Assembly: GCA_035610365.1 (NCBI GenBank)
Contig: CM069436.1
Location: 12,204,937-12,268,936, forward strand
Direction of reading: 5' to 3'
Origin: Aquatica leii
Taxonomy: Eukaryota > Arthropoda > Insecta > Coleoptera > Lampyridae
DNA length: 64,000 bases
Positions 21,408 to 34,400 of this stretch are shown here, piece after piece (position 1 is the stretch's first letter; each line of letters starts with the position of its first letter). The notes under the pieces are model-generated. The model ran no database searches. It saw only the letters and a list, made by a program, of their open reading frames with translations, and was not told where the DNA came from. The position numbers and the translations under genes were made by a program.

Positions 21408-23950
21408 CTACAGAATTATTAATGTTAGTCCAGCAGCATCCTACATTAAAAAGTTATTTTGTTGTTAAATTACTAATTGAGCATGAACATACAGTTGTTT
21501 AATTGCCTCCTCACCATTGTGACTTAAATCCAATTAAATTCATAAGAGTTTCGTAAAAATAACAAATAAAGATTTGAGAATACAGTGAAATTATGTGTTA
21601 ATCTTCTTAAAGAAATTTGGAAAGCATATTATAACGAATTTTAACACTAATTTACAGTGGCGGCCGGTGGTCAATCATACAAGAGGCTCATTAAAGTTTA
21701 CAATGATTTTTCAATGCTTAGCATAGAAATGCACATATTTCTTGACTCGTAGTATTGCCAATTGCGTAGAAATGTTTAAATTCTTTTTAACACAGAAAAA
21801 TATCGCTTTGTTTCCACTGTAGTCATATGTAAAGTTAATCAATTGTTTTATTTAATATATGTATCTATTTTTAGTTTTTACAAACTTTTTCGTTATAGTC
21901 TTTAATTGACTTCACAATTGGTTTTTAGTTTTTCTTTTAAATGCTATAAATCCGTAACATTATTTTTACAACATAATGATTAATGCATCATCTGAAAACA
22001 GTAAACATAAAACACTAAAATCTATTATTTATTTCAAATCCACAAATCCAATCTAACGAATCATACACAGATTCTTTAAAATTACTGTAAACTTCTTTAC
22101 TTTTATGTTTACTGGTTGGTCGAATTTCAAGTAAAGGCTGAGGACGAGCATTAAATTTAAATTCAGGATGTGTAAACAATTATTAGCTATTCATTTTTTA
22201 ACGTCTTGTACCACAGTTATTACAAATGAATATTATCGATCAACTAAGAAAATCGACTGTAAAGTTTGTCATATGTGATAAGAAATCTGTATTTAACACA
22301 CACGTGCTGCGAAGATATTGATAGATGACGTAAGTCACGTAAGCATTGCACTCAAAGATAATTGCACTAAGTATTATCTTTCGCGTAGGCGGCCTGGCTG
22401 AAGACCCTGCGAAAGCATTTAAACATTTACTTATCTTCTTTTCTAACTCTTGATTAAAATAACTATCATCGTAATATAATGTAAATGCGGGCACAAGTAC
22501 GTGTCAGCTTCGGGTAAATTCGCAAGCTTTCGTATCTGTTGCGTTTAAATTGACAATTATTTAAGCGCATGAAATTCAAATGCTGATAATCTGATTTAAA
22601 CGCAAATTTTCTGTAATTTTAAAGCAAATAAAATACCTTTATTATTCATTTTTGGAGGGTCATTGACCAAATGACCTAAAAGAAGCCGCCACTGCTAATT
22701 TATTTATACACAAAATATTTACACGTTTATAACTACACTTACACTAATTTATGTATTACAATCACTCGAGAAATAATGTTCTCAGATAACTTTCTTTTTA
22801 TCTTAAAATTGACACTTGTTTATATTAAAGACACGTACGTTTATATTCCGTTATATTTATCTCAAACACGCGGTAATCACTCATTTATTTAAACTTCTTC
22901 TTAACACTCCCGACTTCGAATAACTCCTATGCTCACTTTAAATCGTTTTTATATATTTCGGTTATCTTTCGAGAATTTTCTACATCTTCAGGTAACGATG
23001 ATTAATTAATTATTGACCTCGGCCATATTGTATCTCATTTTATAAATAAGAGATAATGCAATTTGTTGTATTTTGATCCAAAATGACTATGTTCACTTTT
23101 CTGCTTTGTAAATTTTTCATAAAAGATTTATTTAAAACTGTAGTAATTGTGGTTATCGTAGTTGTAGTTAATACTTAGATTAAAACGTAATATTCGTACA
23201 GTGGTCAAGATTCTTTATGGTTTATACGAATTTTCTTTTAACTACTCAGTTGCTTAATTTTATAAAGTTTTTAAAATTAGCGCCGATATACTTTTGCATC
23301 AGACTGTACCTTGTACAATACAAGCTCCGCCAGACACGCCTACTCTGGGTTTTTGTAAGCTTAGTCAAGCTGTATTTTAAACAACGTTGTTAGTGATACA
23401 GTCAATATAGTACACAAAAAAAAGTAACTAAACAAACAGCACGGAAACAAATATTGTGAATAGTATTCATATACTAACAATTCAAAGTAAAACAACCTAA
23501 AGATTAAAAAAAAAGTCTCGTAGAAAATAGAACTTATGTATATAATTTATACAAAAAAATACCGACCGAAAGAAATGTTACGAGAAGTGTCTCGTAACTT
23601 AAAGGCGAGCGACTAACTGAGTTGAATCGACAGTCGCAAGTCTCGGTGTGCTGATCCTGTAACAAATTAAAAAAGCCCTAAAAGAAGTAAATATCACCCA
23701 CTACAGACCTTGTTTAAATATGTCGTTCACTGAAAGAAACAATTAGCAAAACACAAATTCTAACAACAATCCAGGTTAATTAGTATTCAAACAATTACTT
23801 TTTCTACGCAGCAGTCGCAAAACAAATCGTTAATCGATATTATGATACTAAGCTGCAAAACAAGCTAAAAGCACGAAAACTTACCCAACTGAAAAATTCT
23901 TGGTAAACAGTAGTAACGTTCGCTACTTTCTTTTTATTTGATTTACGAAC
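21408..23950. other. Intergenic with a possible hAT TTF-type zinc-finger remnant
   Basis: Mostly featureless AT-rich sequence. On the minus strand at about 22025-22180 a frame reads ARPQPLLEIRPTSKHKSKEV then YSNFKESVYDSLDWICGFEI, recalling the TTF-type zinc-finger segment at the N-terminus of hAT (ZMYM1-like) transposases. It ends in a stop where a cysteine-rich block would follow. Nothing else recognised. Confidence 0.4.
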
Positions 23951-24069
23951 AAAATATGCATGGTATATTGGCTCATATATATAGTAAGTAGTACGCATAA
24001 AACTGACATATGTAACATATATAGAAAAAGTAAAATACAAGAAGAATCGGTAAAAGGTTTGATAGTAAT

Positions 24070-25030
24070 CACACACATATTCTTCTTGAATTTACCACTT
24101 CTGTTACGGGAGCGAATTTTTCATTCCACAACATATTCGGAGCAAATAGCAACCATCAACCTTCTTCTCAAATCGTCTTGTGTCAACAGCATCAAAACAC
24201 CTCTAATCGATATTGCCAAACTCGCCGAAGCACAAATACACGACAGAGATTTGCAGACGCATCTACATCCCAGAAGTTCAATACAATTTAAAAAAGTGAC
24301 AATTCCGAACACCGACATAATCGTTTACTGCGATCTCTCTACTTCAACTGCTCACTCATTCATTCCAAAAATTTACCGTCGACAACTTTTTGATATCAAT
24401 CACGGTTTGGCACATCCAGGAGTACAAGCGACAAGTTGTTTTATCAAATAGTACTACAACTGGCCATCCATCGACGCTGACTGCAAAAAATGAACGCAAA
24501 CATGTATTCAGTGGTAGCGCTCAAAAGTTGGACGACACATAACCGTTCCTATTAGAACAATCCAACTTCCAACGGCCCGTTTCAAACATATCCACTTAGA
24601 TATTGTGAGACCACTTTTCATTTCTGAAGACAACGATACTGCCTTACATGCATCGACTGATCTTCACGATGTTCCGAAGCTTACACTATCAAAAACATCA
24701 AATCCGATACCGTTGCTCGCACTTTTTACAACGGTTGGATCGCACGATTTAGAGTACCTTTTTACGTTTAGTTTTAAGGACATCGCTACAACTACACAAA
24801 TGTTTGTTCAACGTGACACTACAAAAGCATCTTTCGATCAACCCTACAAAGACCCGTACTCTGCCATCCAACGTGAACCAAAAACATTTATCATTAACAT
24901 TCAAAACCAAAATCTCCATCGATCGATGTCTGACATATCCTGCACGATTCGCCACCAGATAACCCATGTAGTGGAACAACAAAGCTACACACAATTACTC
25001 GATCAGAACGCTCAAGTTAATAACAGCTAA
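24070..25030 (+). pseudogene. Ty3/gypsy pol remnant: integrase, internally deleted
   Basis: Plus-strand pieces: IDIAKLAEAQIHDRDLQTHL, then the integrase zinc-binding region (IYRRQLFDINHGLAHPGVQA) and, after stops at 24449 and 24491, RSKVGRH and FKHIHLDIV, the start of the catalytic core. A large part of the core is missing. The C-terminal region continues in frame 24605-25030 with DQPYKDPYSAIQREPKTFII. Stops and the deletion make it non-functional. The sequence following (to about 25560) may be 3' untranslated/LTR material, but no matching LTR was found on the left. Confidence 0.75.
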
Positions 25031-25059
25031 AAACAAAATTTTCATGTCCACAACATCAA

Positions 25060-25560
25060 GAGGAATTCGCATCACGTTTCATCATTAGAAAGGGAATCCT
25101 TTGGCGACCTAATTTCTTAATCGCTTATATTTATTATTTAAATAATATAGAAGTGCAAATACCGAGTGCATTCCGCTCACGCACATTTATTACAATTACA
25201 TCGCACTACATAGGAGAGCGCCCGTATAGCACAAGTACGTACTAAGTATGTACCTATATATAAAAGTACTTTTAAATACGTATGTACGTACATATTAAGT
25301 AGGTGCAGCTTACTTACATTAACTTATGTACAGTGTACGCACATTGGACGAATGTACGTAAGAGGTACCGCAAATGTATGTACAATGGACGAAGTGTGCT
25401 ATATGAGAGGTTTGCTGACGTATTGTAATTTTACTATAAATAGCGTAATGTAAATTATTTAAAGATATATAGTACGTAGCTGTTGCGAATATAACAATAA
25501 ACCCTTCTTGATCAACAAACCCCGTACGGAAATAGGCTCGTGTTGCCAAAGTAGCACATT
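25060..25560. repeat. Possible LTR/3' region of the gypsy remnant
   Basis: Follows the pol remnant directly. It contains many GTACGTA/TATGTAC-like alternations (25230-25390) and the word AATAAACCCTTCTTGATCAA near its end. Position and composition suggest LTR sequence, but I cannot pair it with a second copy, so the call is tentative. Confidence 0.3.
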
Positions 25561-26730
25561 ATGGCAAAATATTTTTCATACATCTGGTATAGTGATATCA
25601 CCTCCAGATACCGTCTTATCTTTCATCTCTATAGTTTTTGACATTTAATATTTACGCATGACGATGAACAGTTGATGAACAGAAAGCCCCAAAAATAGGT
25701 ACAGAGAAGTTATTTGTCTGAAGTATTTTGTACATTTTGAGTAAAATCCAGAAACTTTGGCATTGCGTTTATCTAGAGAGTTGCGTTTAGTGTTGCTAGG
25801 ACCATTTACTGACATTGCCGCCGGTGCTGTTTTTTCACACTGGTGTATTCTTTACCCATGACCATCCTCCAGACCTGCTGAACTGTGACTGGGTTCTAAG
25901 CTTAATCGTCCCTAACAAAATTTTCCAGCCAGCCATGTCTCTATTTACCAGGTATTATCCAAGTTTTTATTTGTATTATAATACTTCCAGCCCAATAATT
26001 TTTTTAACATTCTTTAGTTCACATTTACTATTTTTATAACTTTTATATTTAGTTATCAAAGCATTTTATTTACCAAAAATAAAAAAGTGCTCAGTTTTGA
26101 GTTTCGTTGTAAAAAATAACCATATATTTTTTAATACCAAATTAAACTAACCTTCAAGGTCATTCAGCTCCTTTTTACTCTTTAGATAAACTTGTGAAGT
26201 GATACCACAGTAGTATTACATTAACGCTAAGACTAAAACGAAAGGAAATGGTAACGTAGAGTGCATTGAGTACAGATGCCATTAAATCATAATTAAAATA
26301 GATTTTCTAAAACATCTTATCAACACAGATTTATAGTGTTTCAGCCAATGACATTTAAACAATGTTGCACTTATAATAAATTATAATAACTCAACAAAAG
26401 TTACTGAGCATAAAATGTTTAAAAAATGACAGCCCGTAAAAAACAGCAATTTTTTATGACTTTGCACGCAAAGTACTAATAGTTGATAATTTACGTTTTT
26501 TGAAACGCAAGTTTGATAACAGTACCATTAAGTCATTTAAACATTGTTTAACAACTTCATTCTTTTTGTTTAATGATGACTACTATAATCAAACAGATAT
26601 ATAGCGAAGCAATAAGATTACCAATTTCGACATTTTGAAAAAAAGCTTTAAAATTTGTATCCAAAAATGCCTGCAATGTATTACGTTTGAACTTGAAGCA
26701 CGTTTTGTTTTCCTTTTTCAAAACAGTACT
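25561..26730. other. Intergenic, nothing recognised
   Basis: No coding region or repeat I can support. Short frames have no family resemblance. Confidence 0.35.
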
Positions 26731-27580
26731 TCTCGCGGCCTTGTGGTATAGTTCTTGTTGTTTGATGTTTGTGTTGACTTTATCTTCTTTATCTGACCTT
26801 TTCATCGCAGACCTATTTTTGCTGAATTGTTGATCCTTTGCAGTAAAAGAAGGTCGCCGAATAATTCCTCTATGTTTTCGTGATTTTTAATTAATAATCC
26901 TGACACGTGCTCTTTATTATAAAATCCCGATAGCAACTGTTCTTTCGTTTCGCTGAACGGTAATTTCAATGATTCACACAGCATATGTTTGTCGTGAACG
27001 TACGTACCCACGTTTTCATTTTCTTGTTGAATTCTATTACGTATTCTTTCCCATTTCTCCGCCAAACAAACATTACTTAAAAACGTTTTTCGGAAAGCAT
27101 CTTCAAAGTCTTAAATCACTGAATCGTCAACCACCGCGTCGAATACCACGACTTCGCTCCGCTCTTCAAATGCATCCGCGCAATTTCAACTGCATATGTG
27201 TCTGACCAACGATTCAACTTCTTTGTTGACTTCAATTGCTCTATCCAGTCACTTCCATACACATGATCTTCTTCTCCTGTAAATTCGCTTATTACTCCTG
27301 GAAGCACCATGCTGTTAGACGACTGCTGTCCACAACTAATTATTTGTAGCATTTGTGTTAACATCAGTGACACATCTGCGCTGGAAATGTTTGTCAAATT
27401 AACGCCTTCCCGATCATGCAAGGTGCCTTCTAGCCTCGCTTCTAGCTGATTTCCTGCAACCATCTTTGTTGATGACAGCACACCGCTAGAGGCGCCATTG
27501 TCGCCTTCTCCAAAAGACATGCTTCTACTGGAATGTCCGCCATGACACTTTTGAACGCCATTACTGACTGTAATAATCTT
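26730..27580 (-). pseudogene. Retrotransposon gag remnant (gypsy-type)
   Basis: Minus strand. The first part (27116-27520) reads MSFGEGDNGASSGVL ... GVISEFTGEEDHVYGSDWIE ... RWSDTYAVEIARMHLKSGAK and SWYSTRW, a pattern of capsid-type gag proteins where a tryptophan-rich block precedes a nucleocapsid. A stop at about 27116 is followed, after a frame change, by WERIRNRIQQENENVGTYVH and EQLLSGFYNKEHVSGLLIKN (26802-27065), still gag-like. The frame breaks show it is dead. It is opposite in orientation to the pol remnant at 24070-25030, so the two need not belong to one insertion. Confidence 0.65.
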
Positions 27581-27948
27581 CCAAGACTAAATCAACTTCT
27601 GTACCTTGTAGACAATTTCTCCGAAGTTCCCTGAACTTGGTTATCTACGTTCACAGATAGTTCACGAACTTGAAGCCAATCACGTACTTGTATCACAATT
27701 CCGACACTCCCGGTTTTCAGTTTCTTTATCCCACTTCTGAATTTGGTAACAATTTCTTTTGGATCGATTATCAACACTCAGTTATTATATTTAATTTCCA
27801 ACATAAAACAAACAAAAGACAAAAGTTATACATCCGAGTCACTATGCTAAAAATACTCTACTCTACATTTCCGCACACACCTCCCACCTCTTTTTTTACG
27901 TTTTCCGTTGCGCACACAGAAGCGCTACATTTAAATTTATACCAATAT

Positions 27949-28092
27949 TATAAATAATATTTTTTAACCATTTTTAGAATGTTTTTCTAATATTGACTTT
28001 GCAACGTAATTCTGGCCATTAAGACGTTTTTGCGATGTTTTTAAAAATTAAGTATATCTTTTGTAAAATATTAAAAAAACATTTCAAAAATG
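27949..28092 (-). repeat. ~145-bp repeat, inverted copy of 39002-39142
   Basis: Reverse-complement match, over 90% by eye, to 39002-39142. The shared core is TTTGCAACGTAATTCTGGCC followed by ATTAAGACGTTTTTGC, and both end in ACATTTCAAAAATGTTT. AT-rich, no coding frame: a MITE-like family with two copies in the window. Confidence 0.8.
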
Positions 28093-28099
28093 TTTTCTT

Positions 28100-29669
28100 G
28101 TAGATTGGGACTTTAAGACAACGGCGGATACAGAAGGGGGGCGCAGGGGGCGCGCGCCCCCCCCTGAGGCAGAAATAAATGGCGCTGTATTGCACATATT
28201 TATCTCTACATGATACAAACGGTAACACGTTATGAATGCAATTTTTGGTTTTATAATTCTAATTGTGATAAATTGCTTAATGAAATACATCTACAATTTA
28301 TTTGTAGCCATTAATCCAAATTATAGTTATGCCTGATTAAGCATTTAAGGAGTATAATAAACGAAATTTTATTGGCTTTACTTGCATTTTTGTAAGAGAT
28401 ACGGTAAGAATTAATAAAATGGAACAATCAGTTTCTGATACACCTACAAATTATTTTAAACATCAGGCGACTCAAGTTTCAAATTTTTTTTCTTATCCAA
28501 ACATTCCAAACGTTGCAATTCTAATAAGATATTGTTTTATATCTTGTCGAGATATTGATGCCAAGATTGAACATGTAATTAATAGATTTGCTAGTTTAAG
28601 AAGTAGGAAGCTTGAGCTTGTTTTATAAGCTCCGACTAACTGTTTAGGAGTCATTATTCATGTATACATATCTCAAATTAATAATAAAATAGTAATAGAA
28701 AAATGGATCTGTAAACTATTGTTCTATAATTACTTTCCCAGTTCTATCTTGTACAACCGCTATAAGAATTAATAGATTAAATATAATCAAAAGATTATGA
28801 AAATTCTCTTTCGCCAAGTAGGAACCCTATGTCTCTTTGGGAGGGGGGGGGAAGGGGAGTGTGGTTCTTTAGAGCTCCCGTTTGGTGCGCCCCCCGCTCA
28901 TCAAAACTCTGGATCCGCCACTGCTTTAAGATATTTTACTAACTCTTAATGTTTTGTTGCGATTTTCTTTAGTATTGTCTAAATCTTTTTAAAACATTTG
29001 TTTCTGTTAATTTTTATTTTTTTCGTATCTGTAATCATTTTCTTGTTTTTTTTCTATTATTTCTAGTAATAGATATTAAAAGAAAACTAGAGAAAAATAA
29101 ATAACAGAACAAATATCAACAAAAAAATTGTAAAAACATTTATTTTTCGTGTTCTTAAAAAACATTTGGTTTGTAAAAAATTGCGTAGATTTTAAAGAAC
29201 AGCGTAGTTTCATAACGGCATGTAAAAAACATCCCCGAAAAACTGAAAAAAGCAAAAACCCTAAAGCCAACAACAATTCAAAGCAGTAAACGCAATATAC
29301 ATAAACCGAAGAACAGTAAAACCTTATGATTGTGTCAAGCTTATAAATTTAAATAAATTAAGTTTTTTAGTCTCAGTTCCACCTAAATAAAAAAATTTAA
29401 CAGTGAATCAATACTTCCTTTCGATTAATTAAGCGCATAAAAATCCGCAGTTTATTAAAACGACTTTTTATACCAACATTCCTCTTTTCAACAATAACGA
29501 TAATTTAGATAATGGAATGTACGACACGAAATTATCTGATACTCAAAAATCAATACAATTAATAAATCAAACTGAATATCATTTAATATATTAGATTACA
29601 CTCAGCAACACCCACTTGCAATAGTAGTGCTTGTACAGTGCAGTCACAAGTTTTTCAAATCGTTTCAAA
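28100..29669. other. Intergenic with GC-rich element debris and a small unassigned frame
   Basis: GC-rich blocks at 28130-28170 and 28840-28920 (the latter ending CTCTGGATCCGCCACTGC) stand out from the AT-rich surroundings and resemble the 2521-2800 segment, suggesting fragments of one repeat family. A 69-codon frame at 28419-28628 (MEQSVSDTPTNYFKHQ ... FASLRSRKLELVL) looks coding-like but I do not recognise it. It could be a transposase piece. Confidence 0.3.
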
Positions 29670-30789
29670 ATGGTAATTCGTCATCACGTTGAAGGTTATG
29701 ATAACTTTTGCGAATTGATGAATAATTTTAAAGATGTTACCGAAACAATACATGTATATTTTAGTGGTTCAAAATTACCTTCTGGAATAAGTTGGTGCGA
29801 CGATTGCGTTAGAGGTTAGTGTCAACTGTCAAAACAACACTACAGCAGAATTACATTGTGCTTAAACCTTATAAACAGTACCGGCTTATATTTTTTTACG
29901 AGCGGTTAACAAAATTTATAAATTTAATTTTTTTTTAAAATGCGGTAGAAATAAAATGTCAACGATATAAAAATACGAGATCATCAAAAACTGTTCATAG
30001 CGATCCCCGTTATCAAACTATTTATTCTTTCAATTACGCTCTAAATACTTTGGCTCTAACCAGGGCGGTACTTGGTTTAATCGTGACGATGCTTCTTTTA
30101 TATACACGGCGTTTATAATTTTTTTTAGAATTCATAAATAAGAAATCAATTACTTCCCTATCTAACTTTACAGATTTCTTAGTAATATTTGCTTATTTTC
30201 TTGCAAAAATTTAACAATTTTTACTACACCTTGACATTTCAGAAGACGTTTTTATTCAACCAACAAATTACTTAACTGGGCGATGTATAAAAATGATTTT
30301 ATGTTTGTTACCTGCTTATTATTAATATTTATGCTAACAAAAAGTTAGTTTACAAACAAGCTTAAATGTTTACGTTAACCCTGCAATGCCATAGATTCCA
30401 CTAAATTCGTCTTTGAGATTCATGACCACTTAGAAGTTTTTTCCATAGTCTTTAAGTTAGTAATTTCAATTTTTTTATGCTGTGGCATATTATTTTTAGC
30501 ATTCCCTGTAGTGGAAGCAGCTTTGAGTAAAGCCGATACGAATTCTCATTTTATTTATGTAGAAGTCGGCGATAGACCAACGTAAGCACACAATAAGGAA
30601 TTCTTTGTTGATAGTCGTATAACGTTATTTTCTTGCAGATGGAAGAGTGCCGAGTGCCCGTTTCGAAAAGATAAAAGAACCCGATTGCTGGTCATACCGA
30701 CTTTGATTAGATGGGGACAACCTCAAAGACTAGAAGGAGATCAATGCGAAAAGGAAGATTTGGTGGAAATGCTTTTTACAGATGAATAA
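29670..30789 (+). CDS. TXNDC17: Thioredoxin domain-containing protein 17 (TRP14-like)
   Basis: Three exons: 29670-29814, 30500-30581 and 30639-30789, phases consistent, 125 residues, the usual family length. The start is the ATG at 29670 (MVIRHHVEGYDNFCEL); an upstream in-frame ATG at 29631 would add 13 residues of no family resemblance. The redox motif is SWCDDC, where the family typically has WCPDC; both cysteines remain. Other family blocks are FPVVEAAL, FIYVEVGDRPTWK and VIPTLIRWGQPQRLEGDQC. TXNDC17 is a cytosolic thioredoxin-fold oxidoreductase acting on disulfides of specific proteins. The second exon is only 82 bases. Confidence 0.92.
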
Positions 30790-31499
30790 TTATTGAATAT
30801 TTTTGTCTTTTTTATCTATTGTATTTTATAGTATTGGTTAGTCAATCAAATATTCTAACAACGCGAACCCAGAATTGTGAGTATAATGATTTAAACGAAC
30901 AGTGTGAGAAAGGGTTTTATAACAATACATATACGTAGGTTTTATTTAATTTTGTTTGTTATATTGAGAACTGTATGAATGTATACGATAATTAATCAAT
31001 TGAAACACCATCTTAATTTTCAATTCTAATAATACGTACAAAAAATCAGTATGAATGGAGAAACCGCCAGCAGAGACTAAGGGAGAGCTGTTTTGTCTTA
31101 TAGGGATTTATTTGCACTGCAAACTCGAATGTGGTTTTTACAATCATATTAGGGGTATGGTTCCACTAATTTATTTAGCATAATTATTGCAAATTAGTAG
31201 AAAATACTGGAGACTTGCAGCAGGATTCCGGGGTTCTCCGTTTCCGTGTCGGCGGTATCTGCAGTTGACTGTATACTTCAGTTGGTCGGCTAGATTGAGT
31301 GAAGTTGGATCGGCAATTGTGGTACATCTGGGCCCGGTTGCATAAAGCATTGTTAATTTTGACAATGTAGTTAACTACGTGGTCATGTCGTTAAGCGTCA
31401 TCATTGGTACAAATAAATCGTTTTGGTTGACAACATTCTCAAGTCAATCTCTATGATTTAATTAACAACGTAGTTAATTTTGTTTTATGGTTCGCTTGA
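30790..31499. other. Intergenic with hairpin-like repeat
   Basis: No gene seen. At 31335-31495 an AT-rich segment bounded by CCCGGTTGCATAAAGC and TTTTATGGTTCG has imperfect inverted halves (TAGTTAACTACG, AACAACGTAGTTAATTT), suggesting a decayed hairpin MITE. The stretch 31270-31330 (AGTGAAGTTGGATCGG) recurs near 36105-36125, pointing to another retroelement fragment. Confidence 0.35.
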
Positions 31500-34400
31500 T
31501 GTGATGCTTCGCTAATTTAATTCCAGCCTCCCACAAACCTCCAAAGTGAGGACTATGCGCGGGTATAAAATGTCATTCAGTTCCCTCACTAACAGCAGCA
31601 TCAGACAATGACAAACCATTTTTATTTAAAAATGTGGCGAATTCTTTAAGTTGAGAATTAGCGCCAGAAAAGTTATTCCCGTTATCAGAACAGGCAGGGG
31701 CTTACTTCTGCGAGACACAAAACGTCGAAAAGTCATAAAAGCTTTAGAAGACAAGCTTGTGACTAACTCTAAGTGTACGGCTTTCGTAGCAAAGCAAACT
31801 ATATATAAGTTTATCTTTATTTGTTGCCATTTGGCTTACAAATTTGATCGTGCTATACTACATAACATTCTCTATTTACATTTACATTCTATTTACTTTT
31901 TTTTTTTTTTTTGAAATACATTTTCTTATCCCTTCTCTCCCCTTAACTGTTTCCTCTTGCTCCATACTTCCTCCATCCATTCCGCTCCTTTTCCGTTTTC
32001 ATCTAAGATTTCCTCTATTTTCATCACCTCTTCTCTTAGTTCCCTGCATTTCTGTCTCATGTGGTTAAGGTCTTCCGTTTCTTCTCCACATAGCCTGCAC
32101 ATCTTTTCTGGTTCTTCTTTCCAATATTTGTTCCCTAACTCCTCGTTGCCACATCTCAACCTTGCTACCATTTTTTTCTTTTTGTTGCTTTTATTCTCTC
32201 TATCTTTTAAATATTCCGGCACTCCTTCACCCTTGATATCTTTATAATTCCTATTATATTTGCCTCTTTTATCTTTGTCCATCTTTCTTGTTTTTCGATG
32301 TCTCTATCTCTCCTTATTATTTCTTCCCTTATCCCTACTCCCTCTTCTCTTAATCTCTCCACTTCTTCACTCGCGTACCCGTTTCTTTTGTAATACTCTT
32401 CTCTGCCCTTCTGCCCGTACTTCACTTTCCCTCCCTTTATCTCTTTCCAACATTCTTGCAGTATTTTGCAATCTGTTCTTTCCCTCATTTCTTCCTCGTA
32501 TTTTATTGCTCTTTTTCCTGTCTCTACCCTTATTTTTTCTATCTGTACCTCCTCTCTCACAATATACCCCGGTGTATCCCTGTCCAGTCCTAACACCCAT
32601 CTCCAGTATTTTTCCTGTAGCCCCTCTACCTCCCTCCACTCCTTCCAGCCCCATATTTCCGCTCCATACATTACCACCCCCTTTATTAATTTTTCAAACA
32701 ACAATTTTCTTTTTTTTATATCCATCTTGAATACTCTTTCCCCCACACCCCAGACTTATCCTATTAACCTGTTTCCTTTCTTCACCCTTTCCTTTCTGTG
32801 TTCTCCTTCTTTATTATCCTGTTTCATCGTGTAGCCCAGGTATGTAAATTCCTTCACTTGTTGCACTTTCTCATCACTCCATATCCACTCCTCTCTTTTC
32901 TTTTCCCCCTCCTTTTCTAAATATCATTATCTTTGTTTTCTCCGTGTTTACTTCCATTTCTTTTTTTTTTTTCATGTATTTTTCTAGCGTTTTCATCATC
33001 TCTTTCATTTCCTTTTCCTCCTTAGTCACCAGCACTATGTCATCCGCATACGCCAACGACCATACCTTAGCTTTCCCTACCACTATCCCTCCTGTCTGTT
33101 GTCCTTTCATTGTCTCTTCCAGATCCCCCGTATATACTGAGAACAGGCTTGGGCAAAGCAAACTAATAAACACAGATAGGACTTGTAAAGTTTGCATCCA
33201 CGACCCTTGCGATCCTTAATTTGGAAAGGTCCGCCATAATCAACCCCCGTAGTATGAAAAGGTGCGGAAGGCTCTACAGAAGATTGAGGTAGGTTTCCTA
33301 TAATGGGTGGCGAAAGTCAAAAACACTTAATACAGTCATGGACTACCTGCTTGACAAGACATGAACCTGAAGTTATCCAGAATCGATCTCTTAGAAAAGA
33401 TAGCAGTGATTGAGTGGCCGCATGAAGCATTCGTAGATGCTCTCGACTAACAATAAGTTTAGAAAGGTGATGCTTGCCAAAAATTAAAATAGGGTGTTTC
33501 CTATCAAAAGAAAATTGAGAGTTACAAAGACGTCCTCCAACACAAATGACACTATCATTATCTAGAAAAGGATTTAAACTGAGAAGTGCTGATTACCTCT
33601 TCAACGGTTTATTGGCTTGTAATTGTTTTATTTCATCTGAAATTGTTTCTATATGAGATATTTTGACCAGGCACAAGAGAGCGGATCTTAACTCATTGAT
33701 TGTAAGAGAGATTTATTAGATTTGAAAACCTTTTTTATTTCAAGAATGTTTGAACTTACGGAGAAAGATTCAGGCTATGTAACTACTTTCTCTATCAACC
33801 ATGATGGACAGTGCCACCAAAGGTCAGCACATCTCAAAGCTTGAGGAGTGATACCTCTGGGTAGTAGATCGGCCGGATTATCTTTGGTAGGCACATGTTT
33901 CTAAATAGCATTGGACGTGCGTTTTTGTATGTCGGAAACGCGATTGCAAACAAATGTTTTTAAGAGATTCGGCCTAGTTTTTAACCAACTAAGTACTATA
34001 GTAGAATCCGACCATAAATAAACTAGCGTCATAGATACGCACATTGAGTTTTTTGCAAAAAGAAGTTCGAATAAAATTCGATTGAGAACCTAAGTCAAGC
34101 AAAATTCGAACAGAGTGGTGTACCGTCAAAATCAAGACTTTAACCAGAGACAGTAGGCAATAAAACTTGAGATGCATTTGCGCATAGTGTTGAAACTGAT
34201 TGAGATTGTCCAGACGTTTCAACATTTGCAGGACCATCCGGCTGCACTTATAAGAATCAACAACATAAGAAGGTGCAACATGCAGAAGAGAGTGATGCTT
34301 TCTTTTGCAAATGCGGCAAGTATACTTTGATGAGCACTGTCGCAGAAAATGCCCTCTATGAAGACAGTTTATATACATAGTTTTAGTTTTTTGGCTTTGG

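Noticed and set aside
24121-24318. Minus-strand frame opposite the gypsy pol remnant
   Set aside because: Antisense shadow of the integrase coding sequence with no family resemblance.
31957-32834. Long plus-strand frames rich in Ser, Leu and Pro
   Set aside because: They are antisense shadows of the purine-rich LINE; composition follows directly from its GA-rich coding strand.
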